From positions 519,913-583,912 of the forward strand of contig NZ_JACAIS010000002.1 in assembly GCF_030325625.1 (NCBI RefSeq): a stretch of DNA of 64,000 nucleotides, given 5' to 3'. The DNA is from Sphingobacterium sp. N143 (GTDB lineage Bacteria > Bacteroidota > Bacteroidia > Sphingobacteriales > Sphingobacteriaceae). The notes under the pieces are model-generated. The model was not told where the DNA came from. It saw only the letters and a program-made list of their open reading frames with translations, and did not search any database. Each line of letters begins with the position of its first letter. The first letter of the stretch is position 1. A program made the position numbers and the translations under genes. Shown piece by piece: positions 52,249 through 61,701 of the stretch.

Positions 52249-54360
52249 TTAGTTCAATCCTCTTTTTTTCAATAGATATTTTGGATCGGGATCTGCGCCT
52301 CTAAATATACGGTACATTTTTGCAGGGTCGTCTGTCCCCCCCTTTTCAAGGATGTTTTTACGGAAGGATCCCGCAGTTGTCTGATCATACAGGGATTTTT
52401 CTTTAAAAGCTGCGAAGGCATCAGAATCCAGTACTTCAGACCAGATATATGCATAATAGCCTGCTGAATACCCACCGGCGAAGATATGCTGGAAATAGGT
52501 ACTTCTATATCGTGGTATGATAGCATCCATGATACCGATTTTTTTCATCGCTGACTTTTCGAAGGCATTGATATCCTTAGAAATTTCTTTTGTCGTTGCA
52601 TGATAGTCCATATCGAGCAGTGCTGCCGAAAGATATTCTACTGTTGCAAAACCTTGGTCAAAGGTGCCTGCTTTTTCCATTTTCTGAATCAATGAATCTG
52701 GCATAGCCTCTTTGGTCTTGTAGTGTTTGGCATATGTTTTTAATACCTCTGGATCAGCGGCCCAATTTTCCATGATCTGTGAAGGCAATTCGACAAAGTC
52801 ACGTGACACTGAAGTTCCGGCCATTGATCTGTATCTCACATTGGAAAGAAGTCCGTGCAAAGCATGTCCGAATTCATGGAAGAGCGTTGTGGCTTCATCA
52901 AAGGTCAGCAATGCTGGATTTTTTCCTACTGGCTTGGTAAAGTTACAGACGATTGAAATGACTGGCGCAACACGTTTGCCATCTTTAGTGGATTGATTAC
53001 GGTATGAGGTCATCCAAGCTCCACCTCGTTTTGATTCACGCGGGAAGAAGTCGGCATACAAAAGACCAAGATGTGAACCATCTTTATCTTTCACCTCATA
53101 TACTTCTACTTCTTCATGATAAGTAGGTACATTGTTCAACGCTACAAAGGTTAAGCCATATAATTTATTGGCTACCGCAAAGGCTCCTTCACGGACCGCA
53201 GGCAAGCTCAAATAAGGTTTGATTTGATCTTCATCTAAAGCAAAGCGTTTTTTGCGGATGATCTCCGTATAATATCTCCAATCGTAAGGAGCTACAGCAA
53301 AGTCACCGCCTTCGGCTTTAATCTCGTTGGCAATATCAGCTTCCTCACCTTTTGCTTTTGCCAAAGCCGGTGTCCAAAGTTTATTCAATAATGCATAGAC
53401 ATTCTCGGGATTTTCTGCCATGGATTCTTCCAGCACATAAGCCGCGTGCGATGCATATCCCAGTAATTTAGCCTTTTGGAGACGCAGGTTGACTATCTTC
53501 TGAATAATTTCTTTATTATCGTTGGTATTATCATGATTACCCCGCATTTGATAGGCCTCCCAGATCTGTTTTCTCAGTTCGCGGTTTTTGGCATACTGCA
53601 GAAAAGGCATAATTGACGGGTTCTGTAAGGTAAATACCCATTTATCTTTTTTCCCTTTTGCTGTCGCTTCTTCTGCTGCTGCGATTTTTAGGGATTCGGG
53701 CAGGCCTTCCAGCTGACTGGCAGAATCCACAACCAGTTCATAGGCGTTTGTTTCAGCCAACAGGTTCTGTCCAAATTGTGTTGTCAATGTAGAGAGTTCT
53801 GCATTGATTTTTTTCATTTTTTCTTTGTCAGCATCTTTTAGATTGGCGCCAGAACGTACAAATCTTTTGTAGGTTTCTTCCAAAAGTTTACTGTCCTGCG
53901 AGTCCAGGCCAAGTGTATTGCGGCTATTCCAGACCTCGTTGATCTTACCAAATAATTTGGTATTCATCGAAATTTCATCGGAGTGGCTGGATAATATCGG
54001 GGCCAGATCTTTGGCGATTGCTTGGATGCTATCGTTTGTATTGGCACTATTCAAATTATTAAATACTCTGGAAACATCCCCCAACAGGCTACCGGCATTT
54101 TCCAGTGCTACGATCGTATTTTGGAAAGTCGCCTTATCGGAATTATTGACAATGGAGTCAATCTCTAAATTATGGACTTTGATGGCCTCTTCAAAGGCAG
54201 GTCTAAAATGCTCAGTTTTGATCTTGTCAAAAGGTGGAACATTAAAAGGCGTTTCATAGGCTAATAAAAGAGGATTATCTGTCATCGTTTTTTTCTCCTC
54301 ACAACCAACAATTGCAGTTGCCACAATCATTAAAAATGGCAAAAGTTGTCTTTTCTTCAT
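52249..54360 (-). CDS. M3-family metallopeptidase (Dcp/oligopeptidase A type), lipoprotein
   Basis: 703 aa. Lipobox AIVGC gives Cys20. The long helical part (30-440) precedes the catalytic site FDEATTLFHEFGHALHGLLS, HEFGH at 495-499, and the third zinc ligand Glu lies in the following helix (DFVELPSQIMENWA). It cleaves short peptides, usually removing C-terminal dipeptides. The lipobox means it works in the periplasm rather than cytosol. The substrate-binding C-terminal block GGYSAGYYAYIWSEVLDSDA is intact. Confidence 0.93.
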   Translation of the reverse strand: MKKRQLLPFLMIVATAIVGCEEKKTMTDNPLLLAYETPFNVPPFDKIKTEHFRPAFEEAIKVHNLEIDSIVNNSDKATFQNTIVALENAGSLLGDVSRVFNNLNSANTNDSIQAIAKDLAPILSSHSDEISMNTKLFGKINEVWNSRNTLGLDSQDSKLLEETYKRFVRSGANLKDADKEKMKKINAELSTLTTQFGQNLLAETNAYELVVDSASQLEGLPESLKIAAAEEATAKGKKDKWVFTLQNPSIMPFLQYAKNRELRKQIWEAYQMRGNHDNTNDNKEIIQKIVNLRLQKAKLLGYASHAAYVLEESMAENPENVYALLNKLWTPALAKAKGEEADIANEIKAEGGDFAVAPYDWRYYTEIIRKKRFALDEDQIKPYLSLPAVREGAFAVANKLYGLTFVALNNVPTYHEEVEVYEVKDKDGSHLGLLYADFFPRESKRGGAWMTSYRNQSTKDGKRVAPVISIVCNFTKPVGKNPALLTFDEATTLFHEFGHALHGLLSNVRYRSMAGTSVSRDFVELPSQIMENWAADPEVLKTYAKHYKTKEAMPDSLIQKMEKAGTFDQGFATVEYLSAALLDMDYHATTKEISKDINAFEKSAMKKIGIMDAIIPRYRSTYFQHIFAGGYSAGYYAYIWSEVLDSDAFAAFKEKSLYDQTTAGSFRKNILEKGGTDDPAKMYRIFRGADPDPKYLLKKRGLN

Positions 54361-54527
54361 ATTGTCTGATTATTCCTGATTTTTTTCAAAGATAATAAAA
54401 TTAGCCAAATACGCAGTGCTTATATTCAATCGTGGAAGACTGCAAAAAAACGTCATCCTATTGTAAAACAAAAACTTATTCGTCAACTTGTTGAAAATAT
54501 TATATCAATTTTAGTAAAAATATTTTA

Positions 54528-55604
54528 ATGAGCGATATTAACCGTTTCTTTTGGAGATGTGCGGGGGTACATCAAGAAACTCTTGAAAAGTATCCTGAAG
54601 AGCATAGCAAGTACACAGCCATAGGTGCTACTATTTTCTTCACGGGATTATTTGCCAGTCTTTCTGGCGGCTATGCCATGTATTTTGTATTCAGTGGAGG
54701 GCCCCTGGACTGGCTCCTGGCGATCGTATTTGGCCTGATATGGGGGCTGGCCATTTTCAATATGGACCGCTATATCGTCCTGAGCATCAACAAATCGAAA
54801 AGTGGTCTTATCCAGCTGTTACAGGCACTGCCCCGAATTTTGCTGGCGATTCTGATCGGCCTGGTCATTTCTCGTCCATTGGAACTGAAGATTTTCGATA
54901 AAGAAATCCGCGAGAATCTGCGGGTGCGCTTTTTAGCGGATCAACGGGCCAAGATAGACACGATCAATAATACGTTCAATAAGAAATATGCACGCGAAAT
55001 TGGTCTACTACAGACCATGACCCTAGAAAAGGATTCGCTGGAATCCAGTATCAAAACGGACCGCACAAAACTGAACTATGAAATCTTTGGGAATAAAACG
55101 ACGGAAACATCGGGCGTAATGGGTTATGGTCCGTACGCCAAGATGAAGGAAGAAGAGCTAAAGAAGAAAGAAGCTTACCTGGACTCCTTAAGGTATAAAA
55201 TAGGAGGACAACAACATGCGATCCGCGAGAAGCAGAAATTTGAGGGTATATTGGATCAAAAAGTATTATCGAATATATCCTTGGACAGTGCTGTCAACGT
55301 CGCCGGTTTTGCTGACCGTAATGCTGCTTTAGGGAATTTACGGTATGATGCCAATGGAAAAATAAACGAATCCAATGCCAATGCCGTATTTTTCATTGCC
55401 TTGCTTTTTGTGTTTCTGGAATGTCTGCCGGTCATTGTAAAACTGCTTGCCGGACGGGATCCTTATGACAACGAAGTCGAGAACCTCAGAACGCTTCATA
55501 ACTACGAATCGGACAGCCATTTGGTCATCGAGAAAGAAGCTATTGACCGCTTGAAAGACACTTATGTGGATGTTTCGATCAATAAACGAATGAAAGAGCT
55601 GTAA
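54528..55604 (+). CDS. DUF4407 membrane protein
   Basis: 358 aa. Four membrane helices: ATIFFTGLFASLSGGYAMYF, WLLAIVFGLIWGLAIFNMDR, LPRILLAILIGLVISRPLEL and FIALLFVFLECLPVIVKLLA. Between helices three and four lies a coiled-coil region of about 190 residues (roughly 120-280) with charged heptads. NMDRYIVLSI and ISRPLELKIFDKEI are the DUF4407 hallmarks. The function is unknown; some relatives are near toxin or envelope genes. It converges with rmuC (2 nt apart). Confidence 0.88.
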   Translation: MSDINRFFWRCAGVHQETLEKYPEEHSKYTAIGATIFFTGLFASLSGGYAMYFVFSGGPLDWLLAIVFGLIWGLAIFNMDRYIVLSINKSKSGLIQLLQALPRILLAILIGLVISRPLELKIFDKEIRENLRVRFLADQRAKIDTINNTFNKKYAREIGLLQTMTLEKDSLESSIKTDRTKLNYEIFGNKTTETSGVMGYGPYAKMKEEELKKKEAYLDSLRYKIGGQQHAIREKQKFEGILDQKVLSNISLDSAVNVAGFADRNAALGNLRYDANGKINESNANAVFFIALLFVFLECLPVIVKLLAGRDPYDNEVENLRTLHNYESDSHLVIEKEAIDRLKDTYVDVSINKRMKEL

Positions 55605-55606
55605 AA

Positions 55607-56926
55607 TTACTCTTCCTCCAAAAATTTGCTGTCAATCTGCTTGTTTGCCTTTGCTCCCAGGCGTTTCAATTTTTCTACTTTCCCGATCACATTACCGGAG
55701 CCTGTGGATAGCTTTTTGGTTGCATCTTCATGGCTCTTCAGTGCTCGTTCAAGCTGATTTTGCACTTGTTCCATATCGGCCAGAAAGCTCACAAATTTAT
55801 CGTATAAGCTTCCGGCTTCTTTTGCAATTTCAATGACATTTCGCGTCTGACGTTCCTGTTTCCATATACTGGCTATGGTGCGCAGGGTGGCCAAGAGGGT
55901 GGATGGGCTAACAATAACAACTTTCCGGTCCCAAGCATCACTAAATAGGTCCGGTTTTTGGGCTACAGACATACTCAATGCTGATTCAATAGGCATAAAT
56001 AGTAAAACGAACTCGGGGGATTCAATCCCATAAAGTTCGTGATAGTTTTTAGCGGACAACTCCTTGACATGATTTTCGACAGATTGCACATGCTGTTTCG
56101 CGAAAATAGCACGGTCCTCATCTGTCTCTGCGTTGACCCAGCGCTCATAGGCAACCAATGAAACTTTGGAATCAATGATGAGGTGTTTTTCCTCTGGAAG
56201 ATCAATGATTGCATCGGGCTGCATGCGTCGCCCCTCGGCGTCCATTAAGGAGACCTGTAGCCTGAACTCGCGGTCTTTCATTAACCCTGAACGCTCCAGG
56301 ACCCGCTCTAGGATAACCTCACCCCAATTTCCTTGCTTTTTAGTGTCTCCTTTCAGAGCTTTGCTGAGACTGTTGGCCTCATCCTTAATCTTGAGACTCT
56401 GCTCAACGAGCTGTTGGACAACCCCTTTGAGGGAATTTCGCTCTGCAGCCTCCTGGTTATAGTTCTTATCAACCTTCTCCTCAAATAGTTTGATCTTCTC
56501 TTTTAAAGGGTCGAGGATCAAGCCCAATGAACGATGATTTGTTTCGGTGAATTTCTGGGTTTTCTCTTCCAGTATTTTATTGGCAATGACCTGAAATTCA
56601 TTGTTAAACTGCCGTTTTATTTCTGCAATTTCATTTTTTTGTTCCTGAAATTTGTCTAATTGTGCTTCGTAAAAGGAACGGGTACTTTCCAATGAACGTT
56701 CTGCGACGAGCAGATTTTCCCGCTCTTTATCGAGTTCTTCTCTTAGCATCATGCGCTCCTCGAGAAGGCTTTGCTCCCGTTGCTGCGATCGTGCAAGTTC
56801 AATTTTCAGTGCTTCCACTTCTTTGCTGTACTCCTTATCAATGGATGGGCCAGCATTCTTTTTTAAAACCAATATGATCAGAATGACCAACAACAACACA
56901 ATGCCTGCGAAGAAGAATATTTCCAT
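55607..56926 (-). CDS. rmuC: DNA recombination protein RmuC
   Basis: 439 aa. N-terminal membrane anchor FFFAGIVLLLVILIILVLKK, a long coiled coil (30-190), then the RmuC nuclease-like core: KGDTKKQGNWGEVILERVLE, LIIDSKVSLVAYERWVNAET and VIVSPSTLLATLRTIASIWK. The DSK motif and the downstream Glu fit a restriction-endonuclease fold. RmuC limits inversions at short repeats and may cleave DNA. A single gene with no DNA-repair neighbour. Confidence 0.9.
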   Translation of the reverse strand: MEIFFFAGIVLLLVILIILVLKKNAGPSIDKEYSKEVEALKIELARSQQREQSLLEERMMLREELDKERENLLVAERSLESTRSFYEAQLDKFQEQKNEIAEIKRQFNNEFQVIANKILEEKTQKFTETNHRSLGLILDPLKEKIKLFEEKVDKNYNQEAAERNSLKGVVQQLVEQSLKIKDEANSLSKALKGDTKKQGNWGEVILERVLERSGLMKDREFRLQVSLMDAEGRRMQPDAIIDLPEEKHLIIDSKVSLVAYERWVNAETDEDRAIFAKQHVQSVENHVKELSAKNYHELYGIESPEFVLLFMPIESALSMSVAQKPDLFSDAWDRKVVIVSPSTLLATLRTIASIWKQERQTRNVIEIAKEAGSLYDKFVSFLADMEQVQNQLERALKSHEDATKKLSTGSGNVIGKVEKLKRLGAKANKQIDSKFLEEE

Positions 56927-57058
56927 GATTTAATATATTTTCGGACACAGCATCTCCAGTTTTTCTGGCAGCTGCATATGCTATTGACAAATTTAATTAA
57001 CCTCCAACTGCGTTTCAAACCCTGCGTTGAGGGGGTAAATGGGGTCGTATTTTTCTGT

Positions 57059-58246
57059 TTACTGCAATTTTTGATGTGTTTTCCACCATAAATCGGGCAT
57101 TTCTCCAGATACCGCCATTTGATAATCTTCGTACCGACAGGGGACGAGATAATAGCGTTCATTAACGGATTTGGATCCAAAATAGGGTACCTGCATCCAC
57201 CAGCGGTCTGATTTTTTGCTTTTTACAAAGACCAGCTCATGGGCTTCATTTTCGAGTGTGGTGCGATAAATAATATACGAGGATTTAGGGTATAAAGGGG
57301 TGTCTTGCTTACGGTTATAATATCCATCGATAAAACACCAGATCATTTGGGAAACCAGCATTGCGGTCTGCTCCATAGGATCAAACGTGGGGTTGAATTC
57401 ATAAAAACCGATCGATGAACATTTATCTGACATACCTGCATATCGAGCCAACTGACAGGCTTCATCGCCATATAAACCATTTGGTATGGCATTGGCATTT
57501 CCCGGAGCCTCAGAAGCTCGGATCGCTCCAATATCAAAGCTAATCATGTCTGCTGCACGGATGAGCGGTTCGGACTGATCCATCTTGCCTGCAATCATTC
57601 CAACCCGTGTTGCATTGAAAAAAAGCTTGTCATACATGTTAATGGATTCCTTGCTCACCAGATAAGTTTGATAGGCAATCGCATTTAGGTTAAACAAATA
57701 ATCCGGCTGATGGAGAATAATATGGTTGACATAGGAACGTGAGTTCAGTTCCACATTTTCAGCCTCTTCCTGGTTAAGATCAAAACGGGCATCCACGATG
57801 GCAAGCTCTACCTTCCGTTCCAGGTTTTGGTAGCCCAAGTACTGCGCATAGGTCAGATCCTGTCCGCCGCCGATGATAATCGGCAGGATGTCAGCCTTCA
57901 CCAATTCTTCCACCACAGCTTTTAAAGCGACATAGGTATCTTGAATCGTATTCCCGGCCCGGATATTGCCCAAATCAACAATATTCATCTTATAATCGCC
58001 CTGATAGAGCGAATAAAGATGTTTGCGCACCGCATCTGGCGCTTTATCTGTGCCGTTATTATTGATTGATGCCCGATCTTCCAATACTCCCAAAATAGCC
58101 AATTGGGGTTTCTCATCCTCTTCCCATGCCGGAAAATCTGTCTCATAAGCCCGAATAACATTCCCGAGCTGGGAGCTTAAAAAACCATGTTCAGGAGAAA
58201 TATTCGTTATGGAGATCGGACTAAAAAATACGGACAATGATGACAT
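57059..58246 (-). CDS. Arginase-fold protein with lost metal ligands (formimidoylglutamase-like)
   Basis: 395 aa. The ureohydrolase fold is recognised from LGVLEDRASINNNGTDKAPD, PIIIGGGQDLTYAQYLGY (122-139), IVDARFDLNQEE (150-161) and ISFDIGAIRASEAPG (235-249). In active enzymes these three blocks read GGGH(D/E), DAHxDxR and SxDxDxxDP. Here the first His is Gln129, the second is Arg154 and the second Asp of the third motif is Gly240; Asp152, Asp156 and Asp238 remain. It cannot bind the usual Mn pair, so it is probably not an active formimidoylglutamase although annotation as one is likely. Other hut genes are not adjacent. Confidence 0.82.
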   Translation of the reverse strand: MSSLSVFFSPISITNISPEHGFLSSQLGNVIRAYETDFPAWEEDEKPQLAILGVLEDRASINNNGTDKAPDAVRKHLYSLYQGDYKMNIVDLGNIRAGNTIQDTYVALKAVVEELVKADILPIIIGGGQDLTYAQYLGYQNLERKVELAIVDARFDLNQEEAENVELNSRSYVNHIILHQPDYLFNLNAIAYQTYLVSKESINMYDKLFFNATRVGMIAGKMDQSEPLIRAADMISFDIGAIRASEAPGNANAIPNGLYGDEACQLARYAGMSDKCSSIGFYEFNPTFDPMEQTAMLVSQMIWCFIDGYYNRKQDTPLYPKSSYIIYRTTLENEAHELVFVKSKKSDRWWMQVPYFGSKSVNERYYLVPCRYEDYQMAVSGEMPDLWWKTHQKLQ

Positions 58247-58352
58247 ATGCTATAATTTGTTAACACGCCTTATATTTCAAGGCGCAATTCACACAAATAT
58301 CCATTTATTAACTAACTTTTGAAAACATTATTTTTAACAGTATCTTTATCAA

Positions 58353-59324
58353 GTGATATTAATAACTGGAGGAACAGGTTTTTTAGGGTCTACACTGATC
58401 AGACAATTGATAGACCAAGGGATTGACGTCATTGCTATTAAACGAGCGCAATCGACGATTCCGGCCTCTTTGTTATCCTCGTCGTTAATTCAATGGATCG
58501 ATGCGGATATCAATAATTATTTTGAGCTGGAAGATGCTCTCGAGGGTGTCACCAAGGTATTTCATTGTGCTGCGTTAGTTTCCTATCAGAAGAAAGATGC
58601 CAAAACGCTTTTTAAGGTCAATGTGGAGGGGACAGCAAACATTGTCAATCTTTGTTTGGAAAAAGGCATCCGTTTGCTCCATGTTAGCTCCATTGCAGCC
58701 TTGGGCACAAGCAAGGATCATCTACCGGTATCAGAAAAGGACCATTGGGAACATAACCCCACAACCTCCAACTATTCACTTTCAAAATATCAGGCTGAAA
58801 TGGAAGTCTGGCGCGGAATCACGGAAGGCCTCGAGGCTGTCATTGTGAATCCTTCTGTTATATTGGGAGCTGCGGCCAAGGACAAAGGATCCGGTGCGAT
58901 TTTCGCCATGATCAATAAGGGACTAAAATTCTACCCAAAAGGCAGCATCGGGGTAGTCGATGTGGAAGATGTCGCAACGATCATGATCCGGTTAATGGAA
59001 AAAAGCGATGTTAACGCTGAACGCTATATCATCAACCACCTGAATATCCCGAATAAGGATCTGTTAAGTGTTGCCAGTGTATTGATGCGCAGGCCTGAGC
59101 CTACGATTGAAGTCTCCGAAACATTACTTCAAATTGCATCAACTTTTTCCAGCATGCTCTCGGTCTTCAAGAAATCAGATTCTTCCCTTACGAAAGAAAC
59201 AGCGGCGGCATCGAGTGCAAAATTACAGTATTCCAATGCCAAGGTGCAATCCCTGTTGAACCATTCTTACCGCCCTTTGGAGCAGACATTAAAAGAAATT
59301 GCAAATTTGTACAACAAACAGTAA
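58353..59324 (+). CDS. NAD(P)-dependent extended SDR (dihydroflavonol-reductase-like epimerase)
   Basis: 323 aa from GTG 58353 (MILITGGTGFLGSTLIRQLI). Rossmann glycine motif GGTGFLG, VFHCAALVSYQ near the nicotinamide, NYSLSKYQAE with the catalytic Tyr-x3-Lys, and NPSVILGAAAKDKGSGAIFA. The family includes dihydroflavonol-4-reductase, 3-beta-HSD and sugar epimerases; substrate unknown. It is 111 nt upstream of the HAD-ACT gene on the same strand. Confidence 0.85.
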   Translation: MILITGGTGFLGSTLIRQLIDQGIDVIAIKRAQSTIPASLLSSSLIQWIDADINNYFELEDALEGVTKVFHCAALVSYQKKDAKTLFKVNVEGTANIVNLCLEKGIRLLHVSSIAALGTSKDHLPVSEKDHWEHNPTTSNYSLSKYQAEMEVWRGITEGLEAVIVNPSVILGAAAKDKGSGAIFAMINKGLKFYPKGSIGVVDVEDVATIMIRLMEKSDVNAERYIINHLNIPNKDLLSVASVLMRRPEPTIEVSETLLQIASTFSSMLSVFKKSDSSLTKETAAASSAKLQYSNAKVQSLLNHSYRPLEQTLKEIANLYNKQ

Positions 59325-59435
59325 AACTATAACATATTAAACAACCAAACCCTGAACCCATCGTGAGCTTTACAAGCTGTCCATTCGCAGTAGTATGCAT
59401 ACATGATAGTTTCATTTCTTAAACAACGTATTCCA

Positions 59436-60728
59436 ATGAAAAACTATTACATCATTGATTTTGATAGTACCTTTACCCAGGTGGAAGCACTCGATGAACT
59501 TGCCAGAATTTCACTTGAAAATCATCCTGACCGTGAATCAATTTATAATGAGATCGAAAGATATACCAATCTGGCTATGGAGGGCAAACTTTCCTTCCGG
59601 GAAGCATTGGCCGGCCGTGTCAAGCTACTGAATGCCAACAGATCCCATCTAGATAAGCTGGTATCTCACCTGAAGAAAAAGGTATCCACCTCATTCTCCC
59701 GGAATCGTGAGTTTTTCAAAAAACATGCAGATACGGCATGGATCGTGTCTGGAGGGTTTAAAGAATTCATCACTCCTGTTGTTACCCCATATCATATCAA
59801 GAAAGAAAATATTTATGCCAATACATTTAAGTTTGATGATGAGGGCAATATTATTGGCTTCGATGAAGAAAACCCATTGTCAAATGAGGGCGGCAAGGTG
59901 CAGCTGTTAAAGCAATTGAACATTGAAGGCCGGCTCTTTGGGATTGGTGATGGTTATTCGGACTTTCAATTGAAGGAGTCGGGTTTAATTGAAAAATTCT
60001 TTGCCTTCACCGAGAATATCCAACGTAAAAGCGTGACTGAAAAGGCAGATTTTATCACGCCGAGTTTTGATGAATTTTTGTATGTCAATGATTTACCGCG
60101 TGCTATTTCTTACCCTAAAAACCGTATCCTTTGTCTGATCGTCGGTGATGTTCCTGAAATAGCAGCCCATATCTTAAAAAGAGATGGTTTCTCAATCCGC
60201 ACCAAAGATACTTTCGAAGAAAAATATGTCAAAGATGTCGGTATGCTCCTACTTGGAGACCATATCGATATCAGCGATGAACAGCTTCAACGTGCCGACA
60301 AACTGAAAACCATTGGGTATTTGGGTGATATCAAAGGTCATATCAGTAGGGATATCTGCAATGCCAAAGGAATTGTGGTATTTGACGATAAGAAAAACAA
60401 GAAGAAAAATTCAGAATTCATTCCCCGTCGTATGGCTGAATTTATCAATAATGGTGATACTTACTTAAGTCGTAACTTTCCAAACCTGATATTACCCAAA
60501 GTCAAGCAGGTCACCCGATTATTGCATATTCATAAAAATGTTCCGGGTATCATGGCGCATATCAATAAGGTATATGCGCAAAACAACATCAATATCGTTG
60601 CACAGTTCCTCATGACCAAAAGTGATATAGGCTATGCTGTAACCGATATCCAGGGTGAATATGACAAGGACCTCTTGAAACAACTGAAACAAATTGAGAA
60701 TACCATTAAGTTTAGAATATTGTATTAA
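59436..60728 (+). CDS. HAD phosphatase with vestigial phosphoglycerate-dehydrogenase part and ACT domain
   Basis: 430 aa from ATG 59436 (MKNYYIIDFDSTFTQVEALD). Residues 1-215 are a SerB-like HAD phosphatase: DFDST with nucleophile Asp8 and Asp10, IVSGGFKEF, Lys154 in EGGKVQLL and GIGDGYSD (169-176). Residues 228-318 look like the first part of a SerA substrate domain (QRADKLKTIGYLGDIKGHIS, AKGIVVFDDKK). The NAD-binding Rossmann domain that should follow is missing; a basic linker leads into an ACT domain (360-430, HIHKNVPGIMAHINKVYAQN). It likely dephosphorylates phosphoserine with serine sensing, not 3-PG oxidation. Not seen with serA or serC here. Confidence 0.82.
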   Translation: MKNYYIIDFDSTFTQVEALDELARISLENHPDRESIYNEIERYTNLAMEGKLSFREALAGRVKLLNANRSHLDKLVSHLKKKVSTSFSRNREFFKKHADTAWIVSGGFKEFITPVVTPYHIKKENIYANTFKFDDEGNIIGFDEENPLSNEGGKVQLLKQLNIEGRLFGIGDGYSDFQLKESGLIEKFFAFTENIQRKSVTEKADFITPSFDEFLYVNDLPRAISYPKNRILCLIVGDVPEIAAHILKRDGFSIRTKDTFEEKYVKDVGMLLLGDHIDISDEQLQRADKLKTIGYLGDIKGHISRDICNAKGIVVFDDKKNKKKNSEFIPRRMAEFINNGDTYLSRNFPNLILPKVKQVTRLLHIHKNVPGIMAHINKVYAQNNINIVAQFLMTKSDIGYAVTDIQGEYDKDLLKQLKQIENTIKFRILY

Positions 60729-60735
60729 TTGGGGC

Positions 60736-60772
60736 ATGGAGGTTGTGAAGGTGTAACCTTTGTAACCTCCAT
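60736..60772 (+). repeat. 37-nt imperfect hairpin before the 60807 gene
   Basis: ATGGAGGTT (60736-60744), internal GTG, AAGGT, loop GTA, ACCTT, internal TGT, AACCTCCAT (60764-60772). It is not followed by a T run, so it is not a classical terminator. It may be a translation control element or RNA stabiliser. Confidence 0.5.
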
Positions 60773-60806
60773 AACTCCAATAACCACCATCATATACATC
60801 CCCAAT

Positions 60807-61391
60807 ATGTCTCTACATCAAGATATCGAATTGAAAAAAGCTGTCCTTGACTTGGCCCAAAAAGAAAAGGACAAACTCCTTGTGCGCCTGATCAGCAAAG
60901 ATAAGATGCTGATGAAACAGCTACATTTTCAATTGCTGGAAGATGAATTTGATCTGGAGGAACGGATTGAAAAATTACGCAAGCAGCTGCATCAATTATT
61001 TGACATGGGTACATGCCAAATTGCCAACCTGCCACAGCATAGCAACTTTATTGCCCTCAGTAAGCTGGTAAAACAAGCAAGTGGCCTGGTCAATGAGCAT
61101 GAGAAAGTGACCAAAGACAAAACCAGTGAAGCGGAGTTCCGCTTTTATATCCTAAAAAGAGTCATCCATGATTTTGACCGGTTATTTGACTCATCTTATC
61201 AATCTGCAGCCCATAAATTGCATAAATATATTACAGGGCGTATCAAACATGCTGTGGGCAAATATGATAAACTGCATGAAGACTTCCAGTTTGACTATCG
61301 GGAAGATTTTCAGCTTACGCTACATGCTTTTGCTAATACCACACTAAAAAGCTATCTTAGTGAACAGCGAATCGAGCTTGACCTGAATTAA
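60807..61391 (+). CDS. Hypothetical helical protein, 194 aa
   Basis: ATG 60807 (MSLHQDIELKKAVLDLAQKE) is preferred; an upstream reading from 60729 lies over the hairpin. The protein is soluble, rich in Lys, Glu, Leu and His, and predicted as long helices: LEDEFDLEERIEKLRKQLHQ, FRFYILKRVIHDFDRLF, and YITGRIKHAVGKYDKLHEDF. No catalytic motif or known family is visible. The next gene on the same strand encodes a small membrane protein 1 nt later, so both form a unit with unknown role. Confidence 0.6.
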   Translation: MSLHQDIELKKAVLDLAQKEKDKLLVRLISKDKMLMKQLHFQLLEDEFDLEERIEKLRKQLHQLFDMGTCQIANLPQHSNFIALSKLVKQASGLVNEHEKVTKDKTSEAEFRFYILKRVIHDFDRLFDSSYQSAAHKLHKYITGRIKHAVGKYDKLHEDFQFDYREDFQLTLHAFANTTLKSYLSEQRIELDLN

Positions 61392-61392
61392 T

Positions 61393-61524
61393 ATGAGAAA
61401 CAGCAAAAATTGGATTAAAATCGGATCTTATCGTGTAAGTGCCTATGAACAGTATAAACTCTTATACTTAATTACATTGCTGACATTATTGGCATTCGCT
61501 TACTTATTTTATCTCATCAAGTAA
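61393..61524 (+). CDS. Small single-pass membrane protein, 43 aa
   Basis: ATG at 61393, one nt after the stop of the upstream gene. The sequence begins MRNSKNWIKIGSYRVSAYEQ and has one hydrophobic helix, LLYLITLLTLLAFAYLFYLI (residues 23-42). The basic N-terminus and the helix suggest an inner-membrane protein with its N-terminus inside. Tight coupling to the preceding gene supports it being real. No family is recognised. Confidence 0.55.
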   Translation: MRNSKNWIKIGSYRVSAYEQYKLLYLITLLTLLAFAYLFYLIK

Positions 61525-61701
61525 AAGCTACTGTCTGCGGGGAGGCTGGGGTAGAAATAGTCCTGTTTTCAGCGGATGGGGAACTTGTCTTTTTCATTAT
61601 GGGCTGCATTTCTCAATGCTGTTTTACCAAAAAACTTAGCACCACATACCGTATACTTAAGACTAATTAATTAAATTCGCAATTATTCGAAATTTTTGCT
61701 C

